NCBI GenBank assembly: GCA_905202125.1
Contig: CAJKQX010000053.1
Coordinates: 1-17,626 of the forward strand
From: an uncultured Prevotella sp.
GTDB taxonomy: Bacteria > Bacteroidota > Bacteroidia > Bacteroidales > Bacteroidaceae
Direction: 5' to 3'
DNA: 17,626 bases
A model generated the notes under the pieces. The model ran no database searches. It had not been told where the DNA came from and was given only the letters and a program-made list of their open reading frames with translations. How positions within the stretch are numbered: the stretch's first letter is position 1; every line of letters begins with the position of its first letter. The position numbers and the translations under genes are program-made. Shown one piece after another: positions 7,332 to 15,859 of this stretch.

Positions 7332-8600
7332 TCAAAGGTCTTGTCCGATATCACCTCGGAAATATTTGTCCGTGTATGATATCTTACCGGCCTCTTCAAA
7401 CGATTTCTTCAAAGCCTCATCCTTGTCACGGCCATAGGAACTTACGGCAATCACACGACCGCCATTGGTCACAATCCGGCCATCCTTCATCGCTGTACCC
7501 GAATGGAACACAACAGATCCATCCACATCTTCAAGTCCGCTGATGACGTAACCCTTGTTGTATGTTTGAGGATATCCACCGCTGACGAGCATCACACAGA
7601 CAGCCGCGCGTTCGTCAAACTCGATTGTTTTGCTATCAAGATTGCCATTGGCAACGCCCTCAAACAGGTCTACAATATCGCTCTTGAGTCTGAGCATGAC
7701 CGTCTCTGTCTCGGGGTCACCCATACGGCAGTTGTACTCAATAACCATCGGGTCGCCACCGACATTGATCAATCCGAAGAAGATGAATCCCTTATAATCG
7801 ATAGCTTCCTCGGCAAGGCCTTCGACTGTGGGTCGTACGATTCGGTCCTCGACCTTCTTCATCCATTCTGTCGTAGCAAAAGGAACGGGCGATACACTTC
7901 CCATACCGCCGGTATTCAGACCTGTGTCGTGTTCACCGATACGCTTATAGTCTTTGGCCTCAGGCAGTATCTTGTAATTCTTTCCATCTGTCAAGACGAA
8001 GACCGAGCACTCGATTCCGCTCAAAAATTCTTCGATAACGACATTGGCCGAAGCATTGCCGAACATTCCGTCAAGCATATCCTTCAATTCTTTTTTCGCT
8101 TCTTCGAGGGTAGGAAGTATCAACACACCTTTTCCTGCACACAGACCGTCGGCCTTAAGCACATAAGGAGCACGCAGGGTCTCGAGAAAAGCCATGCCCT
8201 CCTCTATGTTAGTGGCGTTGAACGTGCGGTATTTTGCAGTCGGGATATTATGGCGCTGCATGAATCCTTTTGCAAAATCTTTTGATCCTTCGAGCTGTGC
8301 GCCGGCCTTTGACGGACCTATCACAGCTATCGAAGACGTGCGTTCGTCGTTTTTGAACTCATCGTAGATACCTTTGACCAATGGGTCTTCGGGACCAACA
8401 ACAACCATATCAACATCGTTGTCAACCACAAACCGCTTCAAGGCCTCGAAATCATCGGCTTTGATATTCACATTCTGGCCACAACCGGAAGTACCGGCAT
8501 TACCGGGAGCGATAAACAGTTGTTCCACTTTCTCACTTTGAGAAATCTTCCATGCCAAAGCATGCTCACGTCCACCACTGCCCAACAATAGTATTTTCAT
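7332..8600 (-). CDS. purD: Phosphoribosylamine-glycine ligase
   Basis: PurD catalyses the second step of de novo purine synthesis: it joins glycine to 5-phosphoribosylamine with ATP to give glycinamide ribonucleotide in the cytoplasm. The 422-residue length is normal for bacterial PurD. The N-terminal LLGSGGREHALAWK signature (residues 4-17) is diagnostic, as are APGNAGT, the ATP-grasp lid and binding region (LKADGLCAGKGV), and the metal-binding RMGDPETE motif near residue 290. It heads a minus-strand cluster of membrane and metal-transport genes, starting about 50 nt before the next ORF. The ptpA terminator lies in the 77 bp upstream, so purD probably has its own promoter there, but I see no clear TAnnTTTG box. 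No purine riboswitch is apparent. Confidence 0.97.
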   Translation of the reverse strand: MKILLLGSGGREHALAWKISQSEKVEQLFIAPGNAGTSGCGQNVNIKADDFEALKRFVVDNDVDMVVVGPEDPLVKGIYDEFKNDERTSSIAVIGPSKAGAQLEGSKDFAKGFMQRHNIPTAKYRTFNATNIEEGMAFLETLRAPYVLKADGLCAGKGVLILPTLEEAKKELKDMLDGMFGNASANVVIEEFLSGIECSVFVLTDGKNYKILPEAKDYKRIGEHDTGLNTGGMGSVSPVPFATTEWMKKVEDRIVRPTVEGLAEEAIDYKGFIFFGLINVGGDPMVIEYNCRMGDPETETVMLRLKSDIVDLFEGVANGNLDSKTIEFDERAAVCVMLVSGGYPQTYNKGYVISGLEDVDGSVVFHSGTAMKDGRIVTNGGRVIAVSSYGRDKDEALKKSFEEAGKISYTDKYFRGDIGQDL

Positions 8601-8644
8601 ATATCAAGTATTTTTTAATTCAACATATATAATAAGGTAAAAGC

Positions 8645-8677
8645 AAAAACTTGCCTCTCGTTTGAAGAAAGACGAGA
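8645..8677 (-). terminator. Weak terminator after the peptidase gene
   Basis: On the minus strand the arms TCTCGT and ACGAGA (8672-8677 and 8656-8661) close a 10-nt loop right after the peptidase stop codon. GGCAAG and a T5 run (8645-8649) follow. A second small hairpin (GCAA/TTGC) overlaps the T-run. The stem is only 6 bp and the T-tract is displaced, so this is a moderate candidate that may allow readthrough into purD. Confidence 0.42.
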
Positions 8678-10867
8678 TCATTTCAGATAATCATCGAAAT
8701 ATCTGGTTATTCTGTCATGAAGATGCACACTCTGATGTCCACGCATGTTGTGCGGTTCGCCCGGATATACAAAGAAATCCGGCTGTGTACCGGCTGCGAT
8801 ACAGGCCTTGAGGAAAGTGAGACAGTGTTGAGGCACAACAGTCACATCGTTGAGTCCTTGAATTATCTGCAAACGGCCTTTCAGATTCTTTGCCTGATAT
8901 ATCAAAGAGGTCTTCTTGTAGCCCTCCGGGTTGGTCTGCGGCGTATCCATGTAGCGCTCTCCGTACATCACCTCATACCAGTGCCAGTCGATAACGGGAC
9001 CACCGGCAACGCCCACCTTGAATGTCTCGGGATAATTGGTCATCAGAGAGATGGTCATAAAGCCGCCGAAACTCCATCCATGCACACCAATGCGTTCGGC
9101 ATCTACATACGGCAGAGTCTTGAGATATTCCACACCCTTCATCTGGTCCTTCATCTCGACCTGTCCCAACTGGCGAAAAGTGGCCTGCTCAAATTCCTTT
9201 CCTCTGTTCTCCGAACCACGATTATCGAGGATGAAGAGCAAATATCCGCGTTGCGCCATGTATGTCTCCCAACCGCGTGAACAGTAATTCCAACGGGCGT
9301 CCACACTATGGGCATGCGGACCGCCATAGACATAAACAATGGTTGGATATTTCTTTGTCGGGTCAAAGTCCACGGGTTTCACCATGCGATAATAGAGATC
9401 GGTAACACCGTCGTCCGCCTTTACCGTTCCGCAACTGTATTCCGGCACATTGTAACCTTTCCAGGGGTTCTCTGCACTGAAATAAGGAGTACGCTTGCCA
9501 TTCTCCGTGTTCACGATGGCAATGTTGCGCGGCACGGTAGGTGTGGAATAATTGTCGAGTACGAATTGTCCGCTTGCACTCACCGACGCACTATGCCATC
9601 CCGCACCGTTATCGTCCATCATGGCACGTTTTCCGGTCTTGGTATTAACCATAAAGACGTTGCATTGTAAGGGACTCAACTCGTTGCTGCTGATGATTAC
9701 CGATTTGCGTTTTGTGTTGAATCCCAACACATCCATAACGACCCATTTACCGGATGTGAGTTGTTTGATGCCGAGCTTGCCATCATTCAAAGTGCAAAGA
9801 TAAAGGTGATTGTATCCGTCCTTCTGGCTATGCATGATGAACTGATTGGCATCCCAGGGCAGGAACTGTATGGGGTGCTGGGGCTCCACGTATTTCTCGT
9901 CAGTCTCACGATAGATTTCACCCAACTTATCGCCTGTCTCGGCATCATATCTCACGAGGCGGCAGTCGTTCTGATCGCGGTTCAGTTCAAACATATATAC
10001 ATTTTTGCTGTCCGGACTCCATGCAATGTTGGTAAAATAACGGTCGGTGGGGTCCCCAGCCTTGAGATATACGGTCTTGCCGGTCTTCACATTGAACACA
10101 CCAACGGTGACCTTATGGGACGTCTCGCCTGTCATAGGATACTTGTCGGGAGCCGGAGTGGCAATGCAACTCTCTGTTTCAGGATGGTCGAAGCCAATCT
10201 CGGGTATGTCCACCTGCGGATAATCTGTCACCATAGACTGGTCCATGCGATAGAATGCCAGTTTGTTTCCATCGTTGCTCCAGAATGTACCCTTTCTTAT
10301 GCCAAACTCATCACGATGAACACTCTGACCGTAAACGATTTCGCGCGAACCGTCCTCCGTCAGTCTGGTAGCATGACCCTCGGCATCCATCACATACAAG
10401 TTATTGTCTTTGACAAAAGCCATGTTGCGAGATGCAGCACTCCAATCCTCGGCAATGATACCTTTGCGGTCATAACGAGCTATGACCGCATTGTTTTTCC
10501 AGTCCACGAGCATCCGTTCGCTGCCATTGACAAGCATCACGACAGTCTTGTCGGCGTAGGGAAACGAGGCATTGTATAAATGTCGCATCTTGTCGCTTTC
10601 TGATCCCTTGACAATGGAATTGATTTCATCAAGAGTGAAAAGTATGCTTTCCTTCCCGTTCTTAGTGTCCACCACAGAGCAACTCTCGATGTCGAGATGT
10701 ACGAGTCTGTCACCCCACCACGCCGTGTATTTGTTTTTCGGCGTCATGTTGTAAAAGTTGTTTCCACCATAGTTGAGGTCCTCCAATGTGAACTGCTTCA
10801 ACTGCGCATTCGTTGTTGACGGCATAAGCATTGCAAATAATAACAATACCGAGAAATTGATTTTCAT
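8678..10867 (-). CDS. ptpA: Prolyl tripeptidyl/dipeptidyl aminopeptidase (S9B family)
   Basis: From the ATG at 10867 this is a 729-residue exported serine exopeptidase that would release short peptides ending in proline from substrate N-termini in the periplasm. A signal peptide (residues 1-21, cleavage after TTNA) supports this start; the frame stays open 103 codons further upstream, but only as a shadow of the methyltransferase tail. A beta-propeller fills the middle, followed by an alpha/beta hydrolase domain. The triad is S599 (GWSFGG), D674 (GLND) and H706 (EPHNM). E632 in WYEVMYGE and E187 in VHRDEFG fit the glutamates that hold the substrate amino terminus. From memory, the Porphyromonas PtpA triad and Glu are at 603, 678, 710 and 636, exactly 4 higher throughout. 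It starts 10 nt after the methyltransferase stop codon. Plain DPP-IV activity remains possible. Confidence 0.9.
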   Translation of the reverse strand: MKINFSVLLLFAMLMPSTTNAQLKQFTLEDLNYGGNNFYNMTPKNKYTAWWGDRLVHLDIESCSVVDTKNGKESILFTLDEINSIVKGSESDKMRHLYNASFPYADKTVVMLVNGSERMLVDWKNNAVIARYDRKGIIAEDWSAASRNMAFVKDNNLYVMDAEGHATRLTEDGSREIVYGQSVHRDEFGIRKGTFWSNDGNKLAFYRMDQSMVTDYPQVDIPEIGFDHPETESCIATPAPDKYPMTGETSHKVTVGVFNVKTGKTVYLKAGDPTDRYFTNIAWSPDSKNVYMFELNRDQNDCRLVRYDAETGDKLGEIYRETDEKYVEPQHPIQFLPWDANQFIMHSQKDGYNHLYLCTLNDGKLGIKQLTSGKWVVMDVLGFNTKRKSVIISSNELSPLQCNVFMVNTKTGKRAMMDDNGAGWHSASVSASGQFVLDNYSTPTVPRNIAIVNTENGKRTPYFSAENPWKGYNVPEYSCGTVKADDGVTDLYYRMVKPVDFDPTKKYPTIVYVYGGPHAHSVDARWNYCSRGWETYMAQRGYLLFILDNRGSENRGKEFEQATFRQLGQVEMKDQMKGVEYLKTLPYVDAERIGVHGWSFGGFMTISLMTNYPETFKVGVAGGPVIDWHWYEVMYGERYMDTPQTNPEGYKKTSLIYQAKNLKGRLQIIQGLNDVTVVPQHCLTFLKACIAAGTQPDFFVYPGEPHNMRGHQSVHLHDRITRYFDDYLK

Positions 10868-10877
10868 TATCGTGATT

Positions 10878-12392
10878 TTATTTATTAAATTTCTTGTTTG
10901 CTCCCTCACTGATGCGTTTACCTCCGCGACCGAAATGTACGGGGTCGCGATCATCTCCGCGCTTGCCCTCAAACTTGCCGCGAGCAGGTCTGCGCCTGTC
11001 GTTCTTGCGTCCGGGTCTGTCGTCATCGTCACGCTCCGACCTACGTCCGCCACGCGGACGATCATTATTCCGGCGATCGCTGTCATTAAGTCTTCTCTCC
11101 ATCGAGTAGAATTTGAACGAGCGGATGTCAGCCTCCTCATTCTCCACCTCCTCGTCAAGACGCTTTTTGAATTCACGGTTTTTCTTGAAGCGATGCTTTT
11201 CGGCCATCTGGAGTTTCTCCTCTTCGGTCTTGACGATGCCGCCTTCCGAGCGGAAATCCTTCATTTTGCCATCGAAAATGGCATACTTACGGAATTCGCA
11301 TTCCAACGATCCGTTGTAAAGGGGAATCTTGATGGATGGTTTCAAACCTATCTGATCAAAGCACTCCTCGCGATAGCTGAGCACCCATGCCTCGTTGCCC
11401 GTGAACTCATGTTTGAGTCTCTCGCCTATCATTTTATATGTACCGAGCAGATTGGGAGTGGAGATACGCTCGCCGTAAGGAGGGTTCATCACGATGACGC
11501 TTTTGTTCTGCGGTTTCTTGAATTTGGCAAAATCGGCCTCAGATACGCTGATTGCTTTGGTAAATCCGGCCGCACGGACATTCATCAATGCGGTGTTCAC
11601 TGCCTTGATGTCCACATCATAGCCATAGATATGGTTTGTGAACTCGCGTTCCTGCGAATCGTCATTATAGATATTATCAAACAACTCTTTGTCGAAATCG
11701 GTCCATTTCTCGAATGCGAATTCTTTTCTGAAGATTCCCGGACTCATGTTGTGGGCGATTAGGGCGGCCTCAATCAGCAATGTGCCCGAGCCACACATCG
11801 GATCGATAAAGTCGGTCTCACCATGCCAACCCGTCATGAGTATCATTCCGGCTGCAAGCACCTCGTTGAGCGGTGCCTCAACAGACTCCTGACGATAGCC
11901 GCGGCGATGCAGCGACTCACCGCTCGAGTCGAGCGACAAGGTGGCCCTATCCTCAGCGATATGTATATTTAATCGGATGTCGGGGTTGCTCACCGAGATA
12001 TTGGGACGCGTACCCGTATTCTCTCTGAACTGGTCGACAATGGCATCCTTCACCTTGTATGTGACGAAACGCGAATTGCGGAATTCATCAGAATAGACCA
12101 CCGAGTCCACCGAGAATGTTTGTCCTTTGTCGATAATGGTGCTCCAATCTATCTTCTTCACCTCATTGTACACATCATCGGCCGAGCCAGCCTTGAAATG
12201 ACGTATGGGCTTGAGTATGCGTATGGCTGTATGCAATTGGAAATTGGCTCGGTACATCATCTCCTTGTCACCGGTGAACGACACCATGCGTCGGCCTATC
12301 TGTACATTGTTAGCTCCCAATTGTGTGAGTTCTTTAGCCAAAACGGGCTCCAGACCCATGAAAGTTTTGGCTATGAGTTCAAATTCGTTCAT
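10878..12392 (-). CDS. THUMP-domain class I SAM-dependent RNA methyltransferase (RlmL-N/YpsC-like)
   Basis: This 504-residue cytoplasmic enzyme probably methylates a guanine N2 in 23S rRNA, as the N-terminal half of RlmL does. Residues 1-60 form the ferredoxin-like N-terminal part and 65-155 the THUMP RNA-binding domain. The Rossmann methyltransferase domain carries motif I DPMCGSGT (197-204) and catalytic NPPYGER (303-309). After residue ~375 comes a basic helical linker. From ~433 to the end there is a disordered, Arg/Asp/Gly-rich tail (for example DRPRGGRRSERDDDD) that is absent from E. coli RlmL; it may add RNA affinity. The start is 63 nt downstream of the cysE stop codon, and the peptidase gene follows by 10 nt. 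The exact target nucleotide is inferred from the family. Confidence 0.92.
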   Translation of the reverse strand: MNEFELIAKTFMGLEPVLAKELTQLGANNVQIGRRMVSFTGDKEMMYRANFQLHTAIRILKPIRHFKAGSADDVYNEVKKIDWSTIIDKGQTFSVDSVVYSDEFRNSRFVTYKVKDAIVDQFRENTGTRPNISVSNPDIRLNIHIAEDRATLSLDSSGESLHRRGYRQESVEAPLNEVLAAGMILMTGWHGETDFIDPMCGSGTLLIEAALIAHNMSPGIFRKEFAFEKWTDFDKELFDNIYNDDSQEREFTNHIYGYDVDIKAVNTALMNVRAAGFTKAISVSEADFAKFKKPQNKSVIVMNPPYGERISTPNLLGTYKMIGERLKHEFTGNEAWVLSYREECFDQIGLKPSIKIPLYNGSLECEFRKYAIFDGKMKDFRSEGGIVKTEEEKLQMAEKHRFKKNREFKKRLDEEVENEEADIRSFKFYSMERRLNDSDRRNNDRPRGGRRSERDDDDRPGRKNDRRRPARGKFEGKRGDDRDPVHFGRGGKRISEGANKKFNK

Positions 12393-12455
12393 ATATGTAT
12401 TGTTGAAATTTTCTTGATAAAATGAATTATGTGTTTTATAAAAATGCCTTGATTG

Positions 12456-13352
12456 TCAAACATTACATTTTCTCACCTTTTTGGTGTTTGGCTCCATATC
12501 GGCGGTGACCCACTCGTTTGCTCCCACGATACACCCCGTACCTATCGTGATGCGCCCCAGGATAGTGGCATTGGCATAGACAATCACATTGTCCTCGATG
12601 ATGGGATGGCGCGGCACACCTTTTATCGGGTTGCCGTTGTCGTCGAGCGGGAAACTGCGCGCTCCAAGAGTGACACCCTGATACAATTTCACGTTGTCGC
12701 CGATGATGCAAGTTGCTCCCACCACAACTCCCGTACCATGATCGATGGTGAAATATCGTCCTATTGTGGCTGCCGGATGGATGTCGATACCTGTTTCGGA
12801 ATGGGCCATTTCGGTTATCATCCTCGGGATGAGCGGCACACCGAGCAGATACAGTTCGTGCGCCAACCGATAGTTCACGAGGGCTTTGATGACCGGATAA
12901 CATGAAATGACTTCACCTGTATTCTCTGCCGCGGGGTCGCCGTTGTATGCGGCAATGACATCGGTGGCCAGCACACTGCGTATGCCGGGAAGACGCGCAA
13001 TAAGTTCGGTGGACAGTTCGGAAGCCTTGCCGATAAACGAACCTATCCCGGGATATGTCTCTTGACTTTCCGTGAAGCACAGTCCGGCCAATATCTGACC
13101 TGTCAACAAAGTATGAAGTTTTTCAAGATTTACGCCGATGTGATAGCGTATAGTGTTTGTATTGACCGATGAATTGCCATAATATCCGGGAAATAGTATG
13201 GCACGTGACAGTTCTACTATTTCTTCGAGCACTTTGGCCGAAGGCAGAGGATTACCATCACGATGTTGATGGCAGATACCCTTCAACGAGTCTGGCGCCG
13301 AGAGTTTATCCACTGTCATGGTAAGCACATGAGTTAATCGTTCGTTACCCAT
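12456..13352 (-). CDS. cysE: Serine O-acetyltransferase
   Basis: CysE transfers acetyl from acetyl-CoA to L-serine, giving O-acetylserine, the precursor that cysteine synthase converts to cysteine. The 298-residue protein has a helical N-terminal domain (about 1-180) and a left-handed beta-helix of hexapeptide repeats (about 185-285). Key residues are present: D139 in the GDPAA motif, H184 in AHSETGIDIHP, H205 in IDHGTG, and the loop PRHPIIEDN (248-256). The arrangement resembles the longer EpsC/SrpH-type branch found in Bacteroidota. The last residues (KCNV) end in a branched aliphatic residue, as expected for docking into cysteine synthase. It is the first gene of the cysE-methyltransferase-peptidase run and is transcribed away from the phosphate transporter. 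A TAATTTTG promoter box lies about 92 nt upstream. Confidence 0.95.
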   Translation of the reverse strand: MGNERLTHVLTMTVDKLSAPDSLKGICHQHRDGNPLPSAKVLEEIVELSRAILFPGYYGNSSVNTNTIRYHIGVNLEKLHTLLTGQILAGLCFTESQETYPGIGSFIGKASELSTELIARLPGIRSVLATDVIAAYNGDPAAENTGEVISCYPVIKALVNYRLAHELYLLGVPLIPRMITEMAHSETGIDIHPAATIGRYFTIDHGTGVVVGATCIIGDNVKLYQGVTLGARSFPLDDNGNPIKGVPRHPIIEDNVIVYANATILGRITIGTGCIVGANEWVTADMEPNTKKVRKCNV

Positions 13353-13409
13353 TCCAAAACTTGCGTATCAATAAATTTTCATTAATATCCCTTGTGCGGC
13401 GCATTTGAA

Positions 13410-13426
13410 GCGATATCATATACCGC
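13410..13426 (-). promoter_or_regulatory. Imperfect dyad in the cysE leader
   Basis: GCGATAT and ATACCGC form 7-bp arms with one mismatch around CAT, between the proposed cysE -7 box and the ATG. It could be a leader hairpin or an operator. The short AT-rich core makes chance a fair alternative. Confidence 0.2.
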
Positions 13427-13443
13427 ATGTCGATATTCCGGCA

Positions 13444-13451
13444 CAAAATTA
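13444..13451 (-). promoter_or_regulatory. -7 box (TAATTTTG) for cysE
   Basis: The minus strand reads TAATTTTG, matching the Bacteroidota TAnnTTTG element and identical to the box before the divergent phosphate transporter. No TTTG is visible 19-21 bp upstream. Transcription would start near 13437, giving a leader of about 85 nt. Confidence 0.45.
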
Positions 13452-13520
13452 ATAATAATTATCCGAATAAATTCATTTCGCCGACAATAATGTATCATCC
13501 GGATGTCACAAAAATTGATT

Positions 13521-13560
13521 TGTAACAACATTGTAACACAAGCTAAAAGTATGTGTAACA
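13521..13560 (+). promoter_or_regulatory. Pho-box-like direct repeats upstream of the phosphate transporter
   Basis: The 7-mer TGTAACA occurs exactly at 13521-13527, 13532-13538 and 13554-13560. The first two are separated by the 4-bp spacer ACAT (11-bp period), and the third is 22 bp (2 x 11) further on. The intervening slot (13543-13549, CTAAAAG) is degenerate. PhoB/PhoP-type response regulators bind direct repeats on an 11-bp phase, so this is a candidate phosphate-starvation operator. It lies just before and across the position where a -33 element should be. Confidence 0.5.
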
Positions 13561-13569
13561 TCTAACAGT

Positions 13570-13577
13570 TAATTTTG
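13570..13577 (+). promoter_or_regulatory. -7 box (TAATTTTG) for the phosphate transporter
   Basis: TAATTTTG matches the TAnnTTTG -7 element, 35 nt before the chosen ATG at 13613. No TTTG is present 19-21 bp upstream; the TGTAACA repeats occupy that region, as expected for an activator-dependent promoter. A perfect inverted repeat (TTTTGC-TGT-GCAAAA, 13573-13587) overlaps this box. Confidence 0.55.
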
Positions 13578-13612
13578 CTGTGCAAAAGCAACACATCAAA
13601 ACAGAACATAAT

Positions 13613-15859
13613 ATGGAAAGCGTTTATTTGTGCGTAGTGATTTTCTTGCTCTGCCTTGCGGTCTTCGACCTTTTCGTAGGCGTGAGCAATGATGCCGTGA
13701 ATTTTCTCAACAATGCCATCGGAGCCAAAGCATCATCGTTCAGGACGGTGCTTTTCATCGCTTCGGCCGGTGTGATAATAGGTGCCGTCATGTCCAACGG
13801 GATGATGGATGTGGCCCGTCATGGAGTAATGAATCCGTCCAACTACACGTTTGAAGAGATCATGGTCATTTTTCTTGCCGTGATGGTGAGCGACGTGATA
13901 ATACTCGACATATTCAATTCATTCGGCATGCCTACCTCCACCACCGTATCGCTTGTATTCGAGCTTTTAGGCGGTACATTCGCATTGGCCACATTGAAAA
14001 TCATAAACAGCGGAGGCGATTTGGTATATGGAGAACTGCTGAACGCCGACAAGGCCTTGAGCATGATTATCGCCATATTCGTGAGTGTGGCCATAGCGTT
14101 CATCTCCGGCATCATCGTGCAATGGCTGGCCCGGCTTATCTTCACGTTCAACTACAAGAAGCACGGCAGATACGCCATTGCTCTGTTTGGTGGTGTGGCA
14201 TTCACCTCCTTGTCCTATTTCATTTTCTTAAAAGGGCTCGGCAAATCCCAAATCATGAGCAGTCAAGTGCAAACGTGGGTGGACGAACACATGGCCGTAT
14301 TGCTCTGTTGCACGTTCGTGGCATCTGTCGCTGTGATGGAGGTGTTGCATCTGATGCGTGTCAACATATTCAAATTCATCGTGCTTATGGGCACGTTTGC
14401 ACTTGCCATGGCCTTTGCGGGCAACGACCTCGTCAACTTCATAGGTGTGCCGTTGGCCGGGCTCGACTCTTATAATGACTATCTGGCAAACGGCGCGGGC
14501 GCATCGCCTTCTACATATTTCATGATATCGCTGAATGAAAACGCCCATACACCCACTCTCTATCTCCTTGGCGCGGCAGTGATAATGATATGTGCCATAG
14601 TGACTTCATCCAAAGCACGCGACGTGATAAAGACCAGTGTGAATCTGGCTCGTCAAGATGACGGCGACGAGATGTTCGGTACCACCCGCACGGCCCGCAG
14701 CATTGTAAGGGCGGTTCAGAATGTGGGAGACGTGATAGCACGGCTGTCTCCCGCGAGACTACGGCAATGGGTGGACAACCGTTTCAACCAACAAGACAAC
14801 TGCATGCCTGAAGATGCGGCTTTCGACATAGTGCGCGCGGCTGTCAATCTGGTGTTGGCGTCGATGCTGATAACCATCGGCACCAACTACAAACTGCCCT
14901 TATCCACCACTTATGTCACCTTCATGGTGGCAATGGGCTCATCGTTGGCCGACCGTGCATGGGGACGCGAGAATGCAGTCTTCCGCGTCACGGGAGTGCT
15001 GAGTGTCATAGGCGGATGGTTCATCACGGCCGGTGCGGCATTTGCGGTATGCGGCATCATCACTCTGATAATGTTTGCCGGAGGTCTTGGTGTACAGATA
15101 ATATTCATGCTTGCGATTCCGGTCATCATCTTCCGAAGCAACTGTCGGCGTTCCGACAAAGATAAAGAAAGAGACAACGACATGTTCCGCCTGATGATGC
15201 GCACAAGCGACCCGGAGATAATGTGGGACTTGCTGCGCAAACACGTGAGCCGCACCCAGAGTTTCGTGACACGTCTGACAACAGAGCAATTCAACAATAT
15301 CATCGACGGACTGGAACATGAACGGCCGAGCCGGTTGCGACGGGCGATGAAGGAAATAAGAGACGAGAAGGAGGCACTCAAGAAATACCGCAGACAGGAA
15401 CTGCTCACCCTCAGACGTCTTCCCGCCGATATGACCATAGAGCGCAACACGTGGTTTCATCTTGGCATCAACTCGTCAGAGCAATATCTGTACTGTCTGC
15501 TGAGAATGCTCGAACCGATAAAGGAACATGTAGACAGCAATTTCAATCCTCTGCCACTCTCTTACATCGATGAGTTCAGGCCGATTAGGGAAGAAATCAA
15601 CGACCTCATGCGCCAGACAGAATCGCTTATCTCCGCCTCACGTTTCGACAATTACCGGACTATATTGGCCAATGCCGACAAATGCAAGGATCTGCTCTCC
15701 GTGGTGCGCAAACGCCATATCGACCGCATACAACAGAACAGCGACAAAAACAATCTGAAAGTGTCGCTCGTTTACCTGAATATATTGCAGGAAAGCCAAC
15801 AGTTGCTCAGCATTATGAGGCATCAGTTGCGCGCGGCAAAAAAATTCATGGACAAGTGA
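13613..15859 (+). CDS. Pit-family inorganic phosphate transporter with cytosolic C-terminal domain
   Basis: From ATG 13613 this is a 748-residue inner-membrane transporter for inorganic phosphate, driven by an ion gradient. Two inverted Pit repeats are recognisable: SNDAVNF at 25-31 with PTSTT at 107-111, and AGNDLVNF at 269-276 with PLSTT at 429-433. About 10-12 membrane segments run to residue ~508. The remaining ~240 residues are charged and helical and resemble a PhoU-like regulatory domain; this long form is usual in Bacteroidota, whereas E. coli PitA is about 500 residues. A GTG 11 codons upstream (13580) keeps the frame open, but it would lie at or before the predicted transcription start, so I prefer the ATG. 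The gene stands alone between a divergent promoter region and its own terminator. Sulfate transport is a less likely alternative. Confidence 0.93.
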   Translation: MESVYLCVVIFLLCLAVFDLFVGVSNDAVNFLNNAIGAKASSFRTVLFIASAGVIIGAVMSNGMMDVARHGVMNPSNYTFEEIMVIFLAVMVSDVIILDIFNSFGMPTSTTVSLVFELLGGTFALATLKIINSGGDLVYGELLNADKALSMIIAIFVSVAIAFISGIIVQWLARLIFTFNYKKHGRYAIALFGGVAFTSLSYFIFLKGLGKSQIMSSQVQTWVDEHMAVLLCCTFVASVAVMEVLHLMRVNIFKFIVLMGTFALAMAFAGNDLVNFIGVPLAGLDSYNDYLANGAGASPSTYFMISLNENAHTPTLYLLGAAVIMICAIVTSSKARDVIKTSVNLARQDDGDEMFGTTRTARSIVRAVQNVGDVIARLSPARLRQWVDNRFNQQDNCMPEDAAFDIVRAAVNLVLASMLITIGTNYKLPLSTTYVTFMVAMGSSLADRAWGRENAVFRVTGVLSVIGGWFITAGAAFAVCGIITLIMFAGGLGVQIIFMLAIPVIIFRSNCRRSDKDKERDNDMFRLMMRTSDPEIMWDLLRKHVSRTQSFVTRLTTEQFNNIIDGLEHERPSRLRRAMKEIRDEKEALKKYRRQELLTLRRLPADMTIERNTWFHLGINSSEQYLYCLLRMLEPIKEHVDSNFNPLPLSYIDEFRPIREEINDLMRQTESLISASRFDNYRTILANADKCKDLLSVVRKRHIDRIQQNSDKNNLKVSLVYLNILQESQQLLSIMRHQLRAAKKFMDK

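Noticed and set aside
10868..11176. N-terminal extension of the peptidase frame by 103 codons
   Set aside because: The extension is the out-of-frame image of the methyltransferase's Arg/Asp-rich tail. The internal ATG at 10867 is followed directly by a proper signal peptide.
10773..11762. Long plus-strand open frame opposite the methyltransferase
   Set aside because: It is antisense to a clearly conserved gene and has no recognisable domain. The openness follows from the codon use of the real gene, as do similar frames opposite purD and the peptidase.
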